Source: Geosiphon pyriformis (Eukaryota; Glomeromycota; Glomeromycetes; Archaeosporales; Geosiphonaceae). Taken from it: a stretch of 64,000 nucleotides of DNA. The notes beneath the pieces were generated by a model. That model made no database searches, was not told the origin of the DNA, and saw only the letters and a list, made by a program, of their open reading frames with translations. Below are positions 34,445 through 46,600 of this stretch, one piece after another; within the stretch, counting starts at the first letter, position 1; the number at the start of each line of letters is the position of its first letter. The stretch spans positions 1,193,650-1,257,649 of the forward strand of contig JAAOMT010000129.1 of NCBI GenBank assembly GCA_016748015.1, in the 5' to 3' direction. A program made the translations under genes and the position numbers.

Positions 34445-34572
34445 AGATTCAATACATTGGAAAGCTCACAGAACTGAAATTTCAACAATTTTCAAACCAA
34501 ATTTCTTTAATAATTTTGGATTACTATCTGGAAATTACAGACAGTACTTGGACTTCAACGGAACTCAGTCTT

Positions 34573-34583
34573 AAGGAGGAGGT
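34573..34583 (+). promoter_or_regulatory. polypurine tract
   Basis: AAGGAGGAGG sits just before the 3' LTR, the expected plus-strand primer site. Confidence 0.7.
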
Positions 34584-34585
34584 TA

Positions 34586-35566
34586 TGTTACCAGACAAAA
34601 TTAGAGATATTATTTAGCAAGAAATTATCTTATAAATCCTATCATTAATTAGCATATATTATCATTTCAAATTATCACTTATTACATTAGCAAAATGTCC
34701 AAAATTATCATTTAATTAATAACCCAATTTGTACACAACACAAATATAACCTAATTGCAATAATCAAATTATGCAATACCCCAAACTATGTAACATTCAA
34801 AAGTTCGCCAAAATTTGTAGAAATTTGCCGAAATAATTGATAGTTCACCGAAATATCTAATAGTTCACAGAAATAACTTGTAGTTCGCTGAAATATATCT
34901 TTAGTTCAGTGAAATTGTAAAAAATAGCAAAGTTCAAGTTCATAGAATAGTGTTATGACAAGTTGTATAAAAGAAGAGCATCTCTTTTTGAGAAAATGTA
35001 TCTTACTTTAGATTTATCACTTAAAATCATTCCTACATACACAAAAAGAAATAAATATCAAATAATTCGAAAAACCAAATTTTTTAATTATTGCACTTGA
35101 AAAATCCCCAAAACCCAACTAACATTTTGAAATTGATTAGCTACCAATTTCAGTAAACTGTTAGTGACTCTAGGCCTGGATAGAAAAACGTTTCCCTTAA
35201 TAAAATCCTATTTCTTTTACATTTCTTTTATTTTTCTTTTTTTTTCTTATTATAATCATTAGAGTAGCCTACAGACGAGATTCCTGTAGAAGAGTTGACT
35301 TTCACAGCAAAGTAACTACACATTTTTTGTGAGCTTCCAAATGAGCAATTCCTGGGAAAAAGTTGACATTTACTACAATGTAACTACATAAAGCAAATAG
35401 CATGAAATTGGTCATTCCACTCATAAGCCCAACAAGTTCAAATTATAGGAGATAATTTGAAGATAAATTCAGTTACTGGAGGTCCAATTACTTCCTGGAA
35501 ATGTGAATTCACAACAAATCAATATTAACAACATTTAAGAAAAGAGACCAAAAACCTCCGGTAACA
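34586..35566 (+). repeat. 3' LTR
   Basis: 981 bases, exactly the length of the 5' LTR, with the same repeat array and TATAAAAG at 34966-34973. Differences from the 5' LTR are nearly all transitions. Confidence 0.95.
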
Positions 35567-36658
35567 ATGAACAGTCAGGCTGCCTTGGATGCATGCAAAT
35601 TAGAATTGGATCTTGTTTATCCAGATTTTTAGAATTGCTGTTGGATTAAACATTGGCACATTGTGAACATTATTAGAAAAAAGAATTTAAGTGTTAGCTG
35701 GCACAAAGTGAAAGGTCATTTGGGTGTTGTAAGTAACAAACACACTAATACATTTGCTGTTACAGCATTTTTCTCTTCCTGGTATCTTATTCCTCATGTA
35801 AAGAAGCATCATATTTTAGTTGAAGGAAATGTTATTTCTGATAATTCTAGACATTTTGTTTGTGGAGTCTTTAGGTCTGTTCTTTGTGCACATTGGGGGA
35901 TTGGTTTAGTTTCTAGGATTTTGGATAATAGTGTGCACTCAGACATTGATTGGCTTAAATCATCATTGGTGTGACATCCAGATTTGCATATGGCTGCTGG
36001 CTTTACCAATAAATCTATGGCTGGTGTTTGCACATATTTCATGAAAGCTTTACACCATCAGCTGCCAGTTGTTGTTTGAAAGTGACTGTATGACAGATGC
36101 TATCTCAGTGTGCTGTGTCTGTATTGTGATGAGGTTAAGGTTTTTGATCATGTTTTTTCTTGTGTAGTTGATGATTTTGTTTGCTGATACTTGTTAAATG
36201 TCCATGCCACTGCTTGAGAAGCACTTTCTGGTCTTTCCGTCTCTTCTTTAAGAGTTTCTCAATTACTATCCTCTTGTATCTTAAATGTTGCAGTTTGTAC
36301 AGCTTTTTGTAAAGGCTTTGTTTTTAAAGAATGGTTTTGGAAAGCTACATCTGTCTTTGGAGATACCAAAATAGCTGGTCAGAAGGTTATAGAATTTGTA
36401 TGTAACTTGTGTCTTGCTTTTAGGGATGAGGTTTGGTTGGTTCACACTAAGTATTATGCCTATATAGAGAAAAGTAGAATGATACTATGTAATAGTACAG
36501 CTCCAGTTTTGGTTACAAAATTTCTTTCAGAGCTTTTTGCAGGTGTTGTTAAGTTGTTGGGTATTGTTGAGGCAATTGGTGTTGGTTTTGGATTTCAAAA
36601 GTCTTGTTCATTTTTTTTAGATGTTGGGGATTCTGTCTTAGTACATATAGGCACTTAG
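35567..36658 (+). pseudogene. LINE copy A ORF2, 3' part (RNase H and C-terminal knuckle)
   Basis: Resumes right after the 3' LTR as NSQAALDACKLELDLVYPDF, continuing the RNase H domain broken at 25726. Next are LSVSWHKVKGHLGVVSNKHT (RNase H HxxxH-type region), CLYCDEVKVFDHVF (C-terminal knuckle) and a tail ending FGFQKSCSFFLDVGDSVLV; TAG at 36656-36658. Several stops. Confidence 0.9.
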
Positions 36659-36925
36659 TGTGGTCCTAATCAGTCTGAATGGCTAGTTGCATGTAGAAAA
36701 TACATAATTTACACTTAGTTTAGATTAATTTTTGATGTATTGTACTAGGTAGTGTTTGGACCTCATTCATAAAATATAATAAAAAAAATATATTTTTAAT
36801 AAAATTCTTTAAAATAAAATTATAAGTTTATTATTATTAATTAGAAATTTTTACTTAATATTTTTTTATTTATTAATTGTAATTTTAATTATTTTTTTAT
36901 TTTTTTATTTTTATTTATTAACAAG
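36659..36925. other. LINE A 3' UTR, AT spacer, and start of LINE B 3' tail
   Basis: 3' UTR of copy A to about 36790, then about 130 bases of A/T runs, then the tail of the inverted copy B. The two LINEs meet tail to tail. Confidence 0.7.
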
Positions 36926-37032
36926 TACAGCCCAACCAACGCTTAGAATAAGTTACAAAAAAAAGTAGCTAACTAAACATGGTTTACGCATTTGCTACAT
37001 GTGACTGGCCACTCGAGCCAATCAAGACAACA

Positions 37033-40000
37033 CTACACACTTATAGAAACACTAATCCTATAAACAGCACCAGAAAAAAACAAGAACCTATCCCTAAAAC
37101 CAAAACTGACATCAAGAGAATCCAACACACCAATAAGACGGACCGCGCCAACTGAGAGAGGCAGAGCATCCACACCAAGAGCATTAGTTACAACAATGTC
37201 ATCACCAATCAAACCACACCTCTCCATGTCAGATCTGAACTTAGTTCTAAAAAGCCAGAGATTTGTCCTATGACTCTCAACCAAATGACAGACAAAATCC
37301 ACTACCACAAAGACCGCTTTTTTTTTATCACTGAGAGAAGCAATAGCCTCATCCATCCAACTCTTGAGAACAAATCCCTTGCAAAAAATCGAATACAAAC
37401 CAACATCAGACACCCCCAGAGAGAGATCTTGCAGCACAAAAGAAGGTGACAGTAGATCAGGACTTATCAGAGTTTTCCACAAACCACCAAAGTCACCCAA
37501 AATATCCGACTGCACAGAAGCATCCTTAACATAAGTAAAGCCGTGATCAGGGAGTTCCACATCACCACAAAATAGACATGACACACCAGGGTAATTCTTA
37601 TTATACAATCTTTTTTGAATAGCAACAGGCAACCTGAAATAAACAGCTTTCATGAAGTACGTACAAAGAACAGCAGTGACTCAACACGTACTCCCAGAGA
37701 GCATATAAGAGTCAGGGTGCCAAACTAGAGCAGTACTATTCCAATCGACAACCAGACCAAACAAACAAGACAAAACTTTTTGGCCAGGACCCACCTCCCA
37801 CTGAAACTTGTAAATGGAATGAAAAATGTCATGCACAAAATAGTGGGCATTACCAGAAACCAGCCTGTTATTAGCAACCACATATCTACAATCAATCCTG
37901 GCAGGGAGAGAAACCTTAGAGTGTGCAGCTTGTTCAGCAAAAGTGTCAGCCACAACATTACCAGCAATGCCAGCATGACCTCTGACTTTGATCCAATGGA
38001 CAGTCAGATTTTTGGATTTAATCAAATCAACTACATGGTGCCTTTCTATCCAGCAACTATTGTGACAATCTGGCTGCAAGAGACTCAATTCAGCCACACA
38101 TGCATCAATAGCCACTTGACTATCTGTGTACAAAGCCACTGAAACAGAGCCAGGAATACACTCCAGAGCCAGGACAACAGCCTATAACTCAGCCAGGGTC
38201 AAAGACAGCACACTATGTACCTCCATCTCTAAACCTTTGTTCAAGCTAGGAAAATAAGCAGCAGCACCACATGCCACCTAAAACGTACCCAAGCCTCTAA
38301 AAGAACTGTCAGTATAAACATCAATTTTATCAGCCCACAATCCATGAATTTTCTCACGAATATCAGCAAAAAACGTCAAATCTAAAACACTGGCACAGAC
38401 AGAAGTTAAACTCACAGAAGAGGAAGCATGTAAACAGTTATTCAAGTAAGTGGAGGCCTTCAAAAACTATAAAGACACAGAACCTCTAGAACCAAGCTTT
38501 TTCCATTGGCAAAATGTATGCCAACTAACAACCAAACCATTTTTGTCCAAAAATTGGTCACCATATGCCACATCAGCAATTTTCAAGGAGCGAACCACAT
38601 TGAAATACAAAGAATCACCCAATACCAATGACATTAAGAAATGGCCAGAAGAGCAAAAGACACAAGGAAGCCTGTTATCCAAAGATAGCTTGTTGTCAAG
38701 AAATATACGAATCACATCTGCCAGAAAATTGTTTGAAGTGTTTACTCTTAACTTAACAGGATATTGAAGAGGATTCAGTAGAGCCCAGCACAAAACCTGC
38801 AAATCCAAAAATCAATGTTTGAACAGTCGGCCAAGAATTTCAGAAGAATTCGCAAATTGCACAATGGAAGCTACCTTGCATTCAGCTTGCAACTGTTCAA
38901 AAGATTTCAGTCTATAAAGAGAGGGGTGGTGCAACGCCTTATTGGGAAAGTTCCTCAGCAAATTGGCTTTCAACCTAAGATCTTTTCTAATTAGAACATC
39001 TCATTTTAGACAAACAGCTTTGGAAACAAAACTAAACTGTGTTCAATAAATGACTATGGGCTGCAAAACAGCCAAAACCAGATAAGAAAATTGTTTATTA
39101 GAGACAGCTTTTTGGAGGACCATGTTTGAAAAAAACTTAACGTCTGAATTGGCTTTGGTAAGACTTGGCTTAGATAAGCCATCAGTGGACAAGAAAATAC
39201 CCAAATATCAATGACTCACACTGGGATTGGCAATAGCAATGGCCTGGTTATTGATAGATAAAACAGGAACTTCCACTCTTTTGTTGATAGGAATGGCAAC
39301 CGTTTTTTTGTTGTTTATGTTAATGTCATTAATAAAGAAAAACTCACTGGCCACATTAAGAATGTGCTGTGTAGAGGCTTGCCCATTTCCCACCCAAATA
39401 GTGTTATCGACAAAAGCACCAGTCGCAAAAAAAGAAGTCATACTCCCACTAGTCTCAATCCTTCCAAACTTTGTCACAAAGTTCGAATTGATTCAATAAC
39501 CACACAAATGATCTTGTCTCACAACTTCACACAACAAGGGGTCGTAAAAAATTCTTCATAGAAGAGGTGAGAAAACTTCACCCTGATCCAAACCATCAAG
39601 AACTCTGTATTCATCAGAAAGGCCAAAATCTGTCATAACTCTGTTGAAGTGATTGTTGTGAATGTTGCCAAAAAACTTGATGAACCTGCCACACATTTTG
39701 ATATGGTGTAAACTAGCTTCCAAATGAGGCCAACTAACAGAGTCATATGCTTTGCGCATGTTCTAAAGAACTAGCCAAAGTTCACGGCTTTTTTCCAAAG
39801 CATCCTCTACAATTGAACCCACAGCTAAAATTGGTAACTGAGTGGAAGTGCCTTTGAGGACAGAAAAGTTGTTACCATGGAGAACATCAAACTTACTACA
39901 AGCAAGAGAGATCCTATTTGAGAGAACTTTTGACAAAATCTTTCTGGCTGTCTCAATTAATGCAATAGGCTGGATATTTGACAAAATGCCATCCCAATCA

Positions 40001-41717
40001 TAAGGCTTAGGAATCATGGACACCCAGGCCTCTTTCCAATGGACTGGAACATCACCAGAACGCAAACAAAAGTTCAGCAAAGACAACAAACACTCCAAAA
40101 CCAAACAGCCAGAATGTTTCCAAAGTTTATTGGTGATACCAAACAAACCAGCAGCTTTGCCATCAGGAAGATTGCTTATAACCGAAGACATTTCACACAT
40201 GGTAATATCACACATAATCCGACTAAAGACACCATTATTAACATAAGCCAAAGGAGCATATTGTTGTGCCCAGAGACCAGACAGGACAGGAAGAGCATTC
40301 CGCTTTCTGGTCCAATTAACCATGATGTCATCTACTTTGAGCTTCACTTCATTAGGTTCCAAAATAAGAGAGTTATCAGCAACCAAATGGTCTAGAACAA
40401 CTTTGCGAAAGGGCTGCTTCAAGATGCTCTAAATCATCCCATCTTTGTTCATATTGAACATTTCCATACGCTTATCAATTGTATCTCTAATAGCAGATCT
40501 TTTGGCCACCTCAAATTCATAATATTTGGACTTTCTATATTGCTTTCTAATCTTTGAAAGATGACTTATCAAGCCAGCAGAACCCAAACTATCCCCGACC
40601 ATACCAAGAACTTTGGAAGCTTTGGAAGAGTCAACTTTAAACCAAGTATCAGCCAGACAATTAAAGCCAATATATCATCCAGTCTTAGCATTTTTAATAA
40701 CTTGACAACCAACAGCTCTAATCTGGAAAACTTAGAAGAAAGTTTATTCTTAGCACAATCAAATTCACTATACCAATGTTTTGAAAAAATTTCCTTAGCA
40801 GAAGCAGTCATGACTTCAACTAGCACCTTCCACATTTCATTCAAGTCACCACCATCCTCAGCCGTCTTGAATCTATCCAGAGAACCCAAAAGTGCACACT
40901 CAGAAAGTTCTTTAAAATGCACCCACTTTTTCTCATCAGCATTCTTAACCTTAAACTTCTAGCAATCCTTATTAGTGTGCTTGCGGATGCTGTTCAAACA
41001 AGCATCCAAAAGACCACCCAGCCCAATAGACATCGAGACAGCCAAGTGATTCATGTCAAAAAATTTCAAGACAGAACTAACTTTACAATCCATAACAGCT
41101 GAAATCAAAGATTCACTAACTAGAATGTAGTCCAAAATCTTGCTAACGCCCCTTGAATTGCTCCAAGTAGGAACTCTAGCTAGAGAGTGGCCACCAAAAA
41201 TATTAACTAGACCCAAACTTAAACATTTTTTAAGACTCACCCTCTTGACTGAATTGTCTTCATTAAAGTCCCCACTCACAACAACAAAAGAACTTTTGTT
41301 GACAGTATCAGCAATGAATGAATTAACAACAAGAGCCTGAGCAAAATGATCACCACCAGATGCACAAGTATATAGCCCAATGATAGACACAGAAAGCTTG
41401 TCCTTGAACAAAAAACGAATCGAAAGAACTCTGCCCTTTACCTCCTTGACTTTGGAAACATGACAAGCCAGAAAATTGTTCACAAAAATGACCACACCAG
41501 CCCCCCAAAACCCAACATCTAGACCAAATGTAAAAACCCAAACACTCTCAAATTTTTTCATGATCCATGGTCATGAACTGGAACACAACTTGGTTTCCAT
41601 AACAATCGAGATCAAACTACCAGATTTCTTATGCCAGTGAAAAATGTCCTCCTGTTTTGTAGGATTGTTCATTCCCCTAACATTACATGTGACAATTTTC
41701 CAAATAAAACTGGTCAT
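37033..41717 (-). pseudogene. LINE copy B ORF2 (endonuclease, reverse transcriptase, RNase H)
   Basis: About 1560 codons. APE endonuclease: WKIVTCNVRGMNNPTKQ, VMETKL, VVVSGDFNEDN, LDYILVSE. RT: PDGKAAGLFGITNKLWKH, VHWKEAWVSMIPKPYDWDG, GLDQGEVFSPLL, GAFVDNTIWVGNGQASTQH, where the second catalytic Asp of FVDD is Asn. RNase H: IDVYTDSSFRGLGTF, ALYTDSQVAIDACVAEL and IKVRGHAGIAGNVVADTFA. C-terminal knuckle: CLFCGDVELPDHGFT. Ends VYRISVSISV. About a dozen stops plus one or two frameshifts near 40570 and 40430. Confidence 0.9.
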
Positions 41718-43540
41718 TATGACGAAGAGATAATCGAAGAACCCAAGCCAGCACACAACTGATCCAACTTAGCCAAAATCAAACCAACAGAGATGTCGAG
41801 GGCAACCAACTTTGATTCCAGACCACCAACTTTGGAAGTTAGGACTTTGGAGCTACTTAGACCCAAGAGCAAATCAGCAACACCTGAAGAAAAAAAAATA
41901 GACCAGACACCAGGATCATCAACTGCCATGTCAAAATCTAAGTTGTAATTTGCAACCACAAAAGGAGCAAAGGTTGGGGACTGAGAAACAACCACAGAAG
42001 GAGCCATTTGAGAGGAAGGCACCAAAGGTGCCAAACCAACATTGTCAAGACAAGAAAGAATGTCCAAAATTTGCTCAGACAAAAGCTCTACAGAGCATTT
42101 CAGAAGTGCCAAGCAAGCACCCAAAGGAGAATTGACCACAGGTAGAAAGGGAGGTGTCTCATCCAAACTCAAAACACCAGAAGGCGGGGAACCAGAACCA
42201 GAACCAGCATGAAAACCATGAGAGACTGAAGCAACTGAAACCACTTGAGCCCAAGATTTGCCACTAAAGGCAACAGAACAAGAGATTGGTACATTCTTTT
42301 TCGCATACAATTTGGCCAGCTAGAGACAATTTTCTAGGTTGGCAGGCCTTATAAAAAACTTTGAAGATTTGAGGGCTGATGCAACCTCAGCATCACATTC
42401 CAAGGCAGAATGACCGAACTTCCTACACCATTCATAGCAAACCAAATCCAGCCTAGTCCATGAGAGTTTCACACCACCAAAGATTGGCTCCATGTGAAAA
42501 GCTGACTCCAAAATCTCATCAGAATTAAAACAAACAACAGCATAACAGACTCTATTACCAGTCTCTAATGACCAATTTATGGTACAAGTTTTCTCACTAG
42601 CTTTTTCAAAAAGATCCCCAAGATCATGAGCAGTAATTCTCACTGGCAAAGTAAACAAAAGTGCCCTGAACTGATCTTTAGATGCCCAAGTTTCATGATC
42701 GCCCACTGCCATAGCCACACAAACTGAGTCTTTACTAATCAGGAAGGACCACTTAGCAGCCAAAGACACAGCCTGTTCCAGTTCGGCGAATTCTACCACA
42801 GCCTTTTGCCATAAACCAATCAACTGGATTTTGATTGACTCCATTTTTCCAAACTCGGATACTGCAGCGACGATCATTTTCTTTGGCGTATCTATAGGAA
42901 TTTTCTTGATTATTATGGCCAGATCTGAGTGAATTCCTAGTTTCTTAAGATCGCTGTTCACAATAATGTTATTATCTCTGGCCAATGACACAGCCTTTTC
43001 CATGCTTTCTGATAAAGTAAATGTTGATTTGATGATCCCTTCAAATTTTGAGAGGGTAGTGGCCCCCCCAAAACCATTGATACCTAAAAATAATTTTCTT
43101 ATGACCGTGATTTTTCTTCTACAGCTGAAAGATTTCTTCACAGCTACTTCCACATAAGTTTTAACAATTTTGGGGTCCATTCACACCTTTTCTAAAGAGA
43201 AAGACAAACAGAGAGGAAGAGAAACCTCCTTCTCATCATCCATGTCATAATTAATAAAGCCGAGAGGGAAACCGATAGCTGCACCAGTATTGAAACACTT
43301 CACATTGGGTGTATTCATTTGGAAGTCAGAAGTGGTTTTACCATCAGAGGCTTCTCCATCCGTATTCATGCTAGTAAGTTGCCCGTTCACACTAACAGAC
43401 CCACCATCTTTGAGATTTTTATCCGCACTTAATAGTTTAACACTACTGAGAGGCTTCTTGACTTTTTGAGTCAAGCCACCACCAACTGAACCAGTGGTCA
43501 AGACTCTGACAGACTTTCTCTTAGCACTAGGACCACTCAT
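41717..43540 (-). pseudogene. LINE copy B ORF1 (nucleic-acid-binding, Gag-like)
   Basis: About 607 codons from MSGPSAKRKSVRVLTTGS to a TAA at 41719-41717, interrupted by only two stops: TGA between SLEKV and MDPKIVK (a Trp position) and TAG before LAKLYAKKN. Core: IRKLFLGINGFGGATT, DTPKKMIVAAVSEFGKME, AVVEFAELEQAVSL, ALLFTLPVRITAHDLGDLF, then a zinc knuckle YEWCRKFGHSALEC whose first Cys is Tyr. A Pro/Ser-rich linker and a Leu-rich segment (SSKVLTSKVGGLESKLVAL, coiled-coil-like) follow. TAATG overlap with ORF2. Confidence 0.88.
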
Positions 43541-43683
43541 AGTGGCAGCTGGTCTAATAAAAAAAGGATTTGATTCTTGTGAAATAGTGGAAGACAGTAT
43601 GCGAAAACAGAAAAAACTTTTTTCAAAATTTGACTCTTTTTTAGGAATTTGGAACAAAGGAGAAAAAGAAGTTTTTTTTGTTT

Positions 43684-46600
43684 AATTATTTTTTATTATA
43701 TTTATTTAATAGAAATTTATACTTATTTTTGGCTAAAAGTTTTGTTTTAAAAATTGGTTTTTTAAAATCACAGCTTTTTTTAAAAATATTAAGTTAATTT
43801 TTTAAAATTAGTTGATTTTATAAAAAGTTTTATTATTAAATATAAAAATAATATATGATTTATAAAATTAAGTTTAAAATTAATATAAAAAAAAATAATT
43901 TGGTTAATTTAAACAATTTTGTATTATTTATGATTTATAATTTATTAAACATTTTTTTGATAAAATAATATTATTATTAAGTATTAATAAAAATAAAATA
44001 AGTTTTAACTTATGTTTACAATGTTTTTTTGTTTTAATATTATATAAATATTATAATAAATATATAATATTGTCTTAATTAATTTAAGTTATTAATAATA
44101 TATAAAAATATATAAATTATATTTAATTTAAAACATATTATTTTTATATTATATTAAATAATAATTAAGTTTTATTATAAAATAAATTAAAATAAATTTT
44201 AATAATAACAATATTAAGTTTTTTAAAAGTAATAATACATATTTTTACCAATAATCAAGTTAAAAAACCAAAAAATAAAACAAATTTAATCATATTATTA
44301 TAATTAAAAGTTTTTATTAATATTAATTATTTAATATTATTTAATTAATTATTTTATTTTTAATAATAATTATTAACTTAATTATTAATTTAATTATTAA
44401 TTTGGTTATTGAATTTTTATACAATTATATAAACAATAAATTTTTTAGCTGTATTTAAATATTAAATATAATATACTAATAAATAGCAAGAAAAAACAAT
44501 ATTATATAACAATAAAATAATTAAAAAAATAATTTAACTTTAATAAATAAATTGAATTAATAAAAATTTAATATTAAATATTAGTTATATTTTTCAATAA
44601 ATATTTATTTAATATATTTTATTAAAACTAATAATTAAATAAATTATGAAAAAAAAATAAAAAATTATAAAAAAATAAAAAAATTAATATTATTGTATTA
44701 ATTTTTGCTTTAAATAAATTTAATCTGAGTGTAAATAATTTTTTACAGTTTTAAATAATTTTGTTTATATATTTTTTAAAAAAAATTAATGATTAAATTA
44801 ATAATTATATTAATAATCAGATTAATAATCAAGTTAATAATTAAGTCAATAATTAAGTTAATAATCAAGTTAATAATTAAGCCATTAATTAAGTTAATAA
44901 TAACTTTAATAATAATTTTTAAAAATAAAATGACTAATTAATAATATTAATAATTAATATATATAATTAATAATTAAGTAAATAAATAAAACTAAACAAT
45001 AAAAGTTTCAACTATAATAATATATTTAATATTATTTTTATATTACTTATTTTTTTTTCTTAATTAGACATAAAATAATAATAATATTATTATTAATTAT
45101 AAACTTTTTTTTATTTTTAAATTTTTTATAAAAAATTAAGTAATTATAATTTTGAAACTAATTATACACATATTGGATTTTTATAATTTTATTTTATTTT
45201 TATAATTTTTTTAATTAAACTTATTATTTTCAATAGTTTTTTTTTGTTATTTGTTAGCTTATTATTCAAATTTATAACAATATATTTAAGCAATTATATT
45301 ATTAATTTTAAAAACAATATAGTTTAAAAAAATTAATTAACTTAATTTTAAATATATTATAAAAAACAATATTTTTTTTAAATAAAAATAAAAAATCAAA
45401 TATTATTTTTTTTTAGTATAATTAATTAACAAATAAAAACAGTTTTAAAAACTTTAAAAAATTTAAAATACACAACAATATATTATTGTAAATTAACAAA
45501 CTTTAATTTAATATTAAAAATTTTACCAAAAACACTAAAAAATATTATAAAAAATTAAAACAAAATTGCAAAAAATTTAATAATTTAAAAATAACAAAAA
45601 AATAGCAGACATAATTTTAAAAAAACTTAAAATACAAATTTTATTTAAAAATTAATAAAATCATATAAAACTAAATTATATTAGATGCTTTAAAAAAATT
45701 TTTGTAATTTTTATTAAAAAATTATTTAAAAAACTAACTCTTAACTTTACAAAAAATATAAAATTTTTTGGAATATTTACTTTAAAATCTGCAAATTTAC
45801 CAATCTATATTTAAAAAATTTACTACAATATTTAAGATTGTTAATATTAAAAACATTTTTTTTTAGTTTATATTTGTTAAAAAAATTTTAAATTATATAA
45901 TAAAAGATAATATAATATTTTATTTAAAAGTTTTTAAGCAGATTTATTTTAAATTACAACTTTTTTTAATTAAATAATCATAGATATAAAACTAACCTAA
46001 GTTTTATAATTAATAAAACCAAATACAAAAATTGTTTATTAAAAATAATATTTTTCAAAATCATGTTAAAAAAATATTTCACATTAAAATAAGCTTTTTT
46101 TAAATTAAAGTTAATATTATATTTTTAATGTTTTATATAAGATAAATTTTTAAAGATTTGTTAATTTTTAAAGTTTTTAATTTAATTTGAAAGTTTTGGT
46201 AATTTATATTTAGTGTTTTTATCTGTAAATATTTTTTAACATTAAAAAAAGATATTAAAACATTTTACAAGTCAGATATATTAATATAATTATAATAATT
46301 AGTTAAAATAATATTTAAAATTAATAAAATTTAGTATTGTTTTTATTTTTTTTATTAAGTTAATATTTTATTTTACTTTGTTATTGAGAGTTTTTATTAA
46401 ACTATTATAATATTAAATTATGTTTATAATAATTAAATTATATTTTATTTACTTTTGGTTTTGTTTAAATTAATTAATAATTTATAAAAAAAAGAAAAAA
46501 ATTAATATTTTATTAAGAATTATAATTAAAAAGTATTGGTCAAAATATTAATTTCAAAAGTGTTTATGCAATTTGTATTTGAGTTTGATTTAAAAACAAA

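Larger units (their letters stand above)
25727..35566 (+). mobile_element. Ty3/Gypsy LTR retrotransposon with an in-frame dUTPase
   Basis: 9840 bp bounded by two 981 bp LTRs (TGTTAC...GTAACA). Internal order: PBS-like site, gag with zinc knuckle, protease, Cys-rich segment, dUTPase, reverse transcriptase, RNase H, integrase with GPF module, an extra 3' ORF, polypurine tract. The flanks ACAA and ATGA are an imperfect target duplication. Reverse transcriptase before integrase defines Ty3/Gypsy. Over the first 375 bases the LTRs differ at about 18 sites by eye, all but one transitions. Dead: protease Asp to Asn, integrase Glu to Lys, many stops. Confidence 0.95.
20118..36790 (+). mobile_element. 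full-length LINE retrotransposon (copy A), split by a Ty3/Gypsy element
   Basis: About 6.8 kb without the insert. The 5' UTR (about 20118-20273) shares its AAACTTCTT...CAAATTTTGAAAAA pattern with copies B and D. ORF1 and ORF2 follow, and the 3' end is the conserved GTGTTTGGACCTCA word and an A-rich tail near 36790. The Ty3 element sits at 25727-35566 inside the RNase H region. ORF2 has an endonuclease, reverse transcriptase and RNase H, which places it among RNase H-bearing LINEs (I/Tad-like). Many TGA/TAG/TAA stops; inactive. Confidence 0.92.
36920..43683 (-). mobile_element. full-length LINE retrotransposon (copy B)
   Basis: About 6.76 kb on the minus strand, with 5' UTR at about 43683-43541, ORF1, ORF2 and a 3' UTR ending in an A-rich tail near 36920. 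It has the fewest breaks of the three full-length copies, so it is probably the youngest. Still inactive: catalytic FVDD is FVDN and the ORF1 knuckle Cys is Tyr. Confidence 0.93.

Noticed and set aside
34161-34574. Second overlapping ORF near the 3' LTR
   Set aside because: It overlaps ORF3 in another frame and reads less like protein at its start; probably a shadow, though a frameshift product cannot be excluded.
26700-34600. TGA codons in the Ty3 element read as recoded Trp
   Set aside because: Many fall where Ty3 proteins have Arg (CGA), and TAA/TAG also occur at Gln sites, so deamination explains them better than an altered code.
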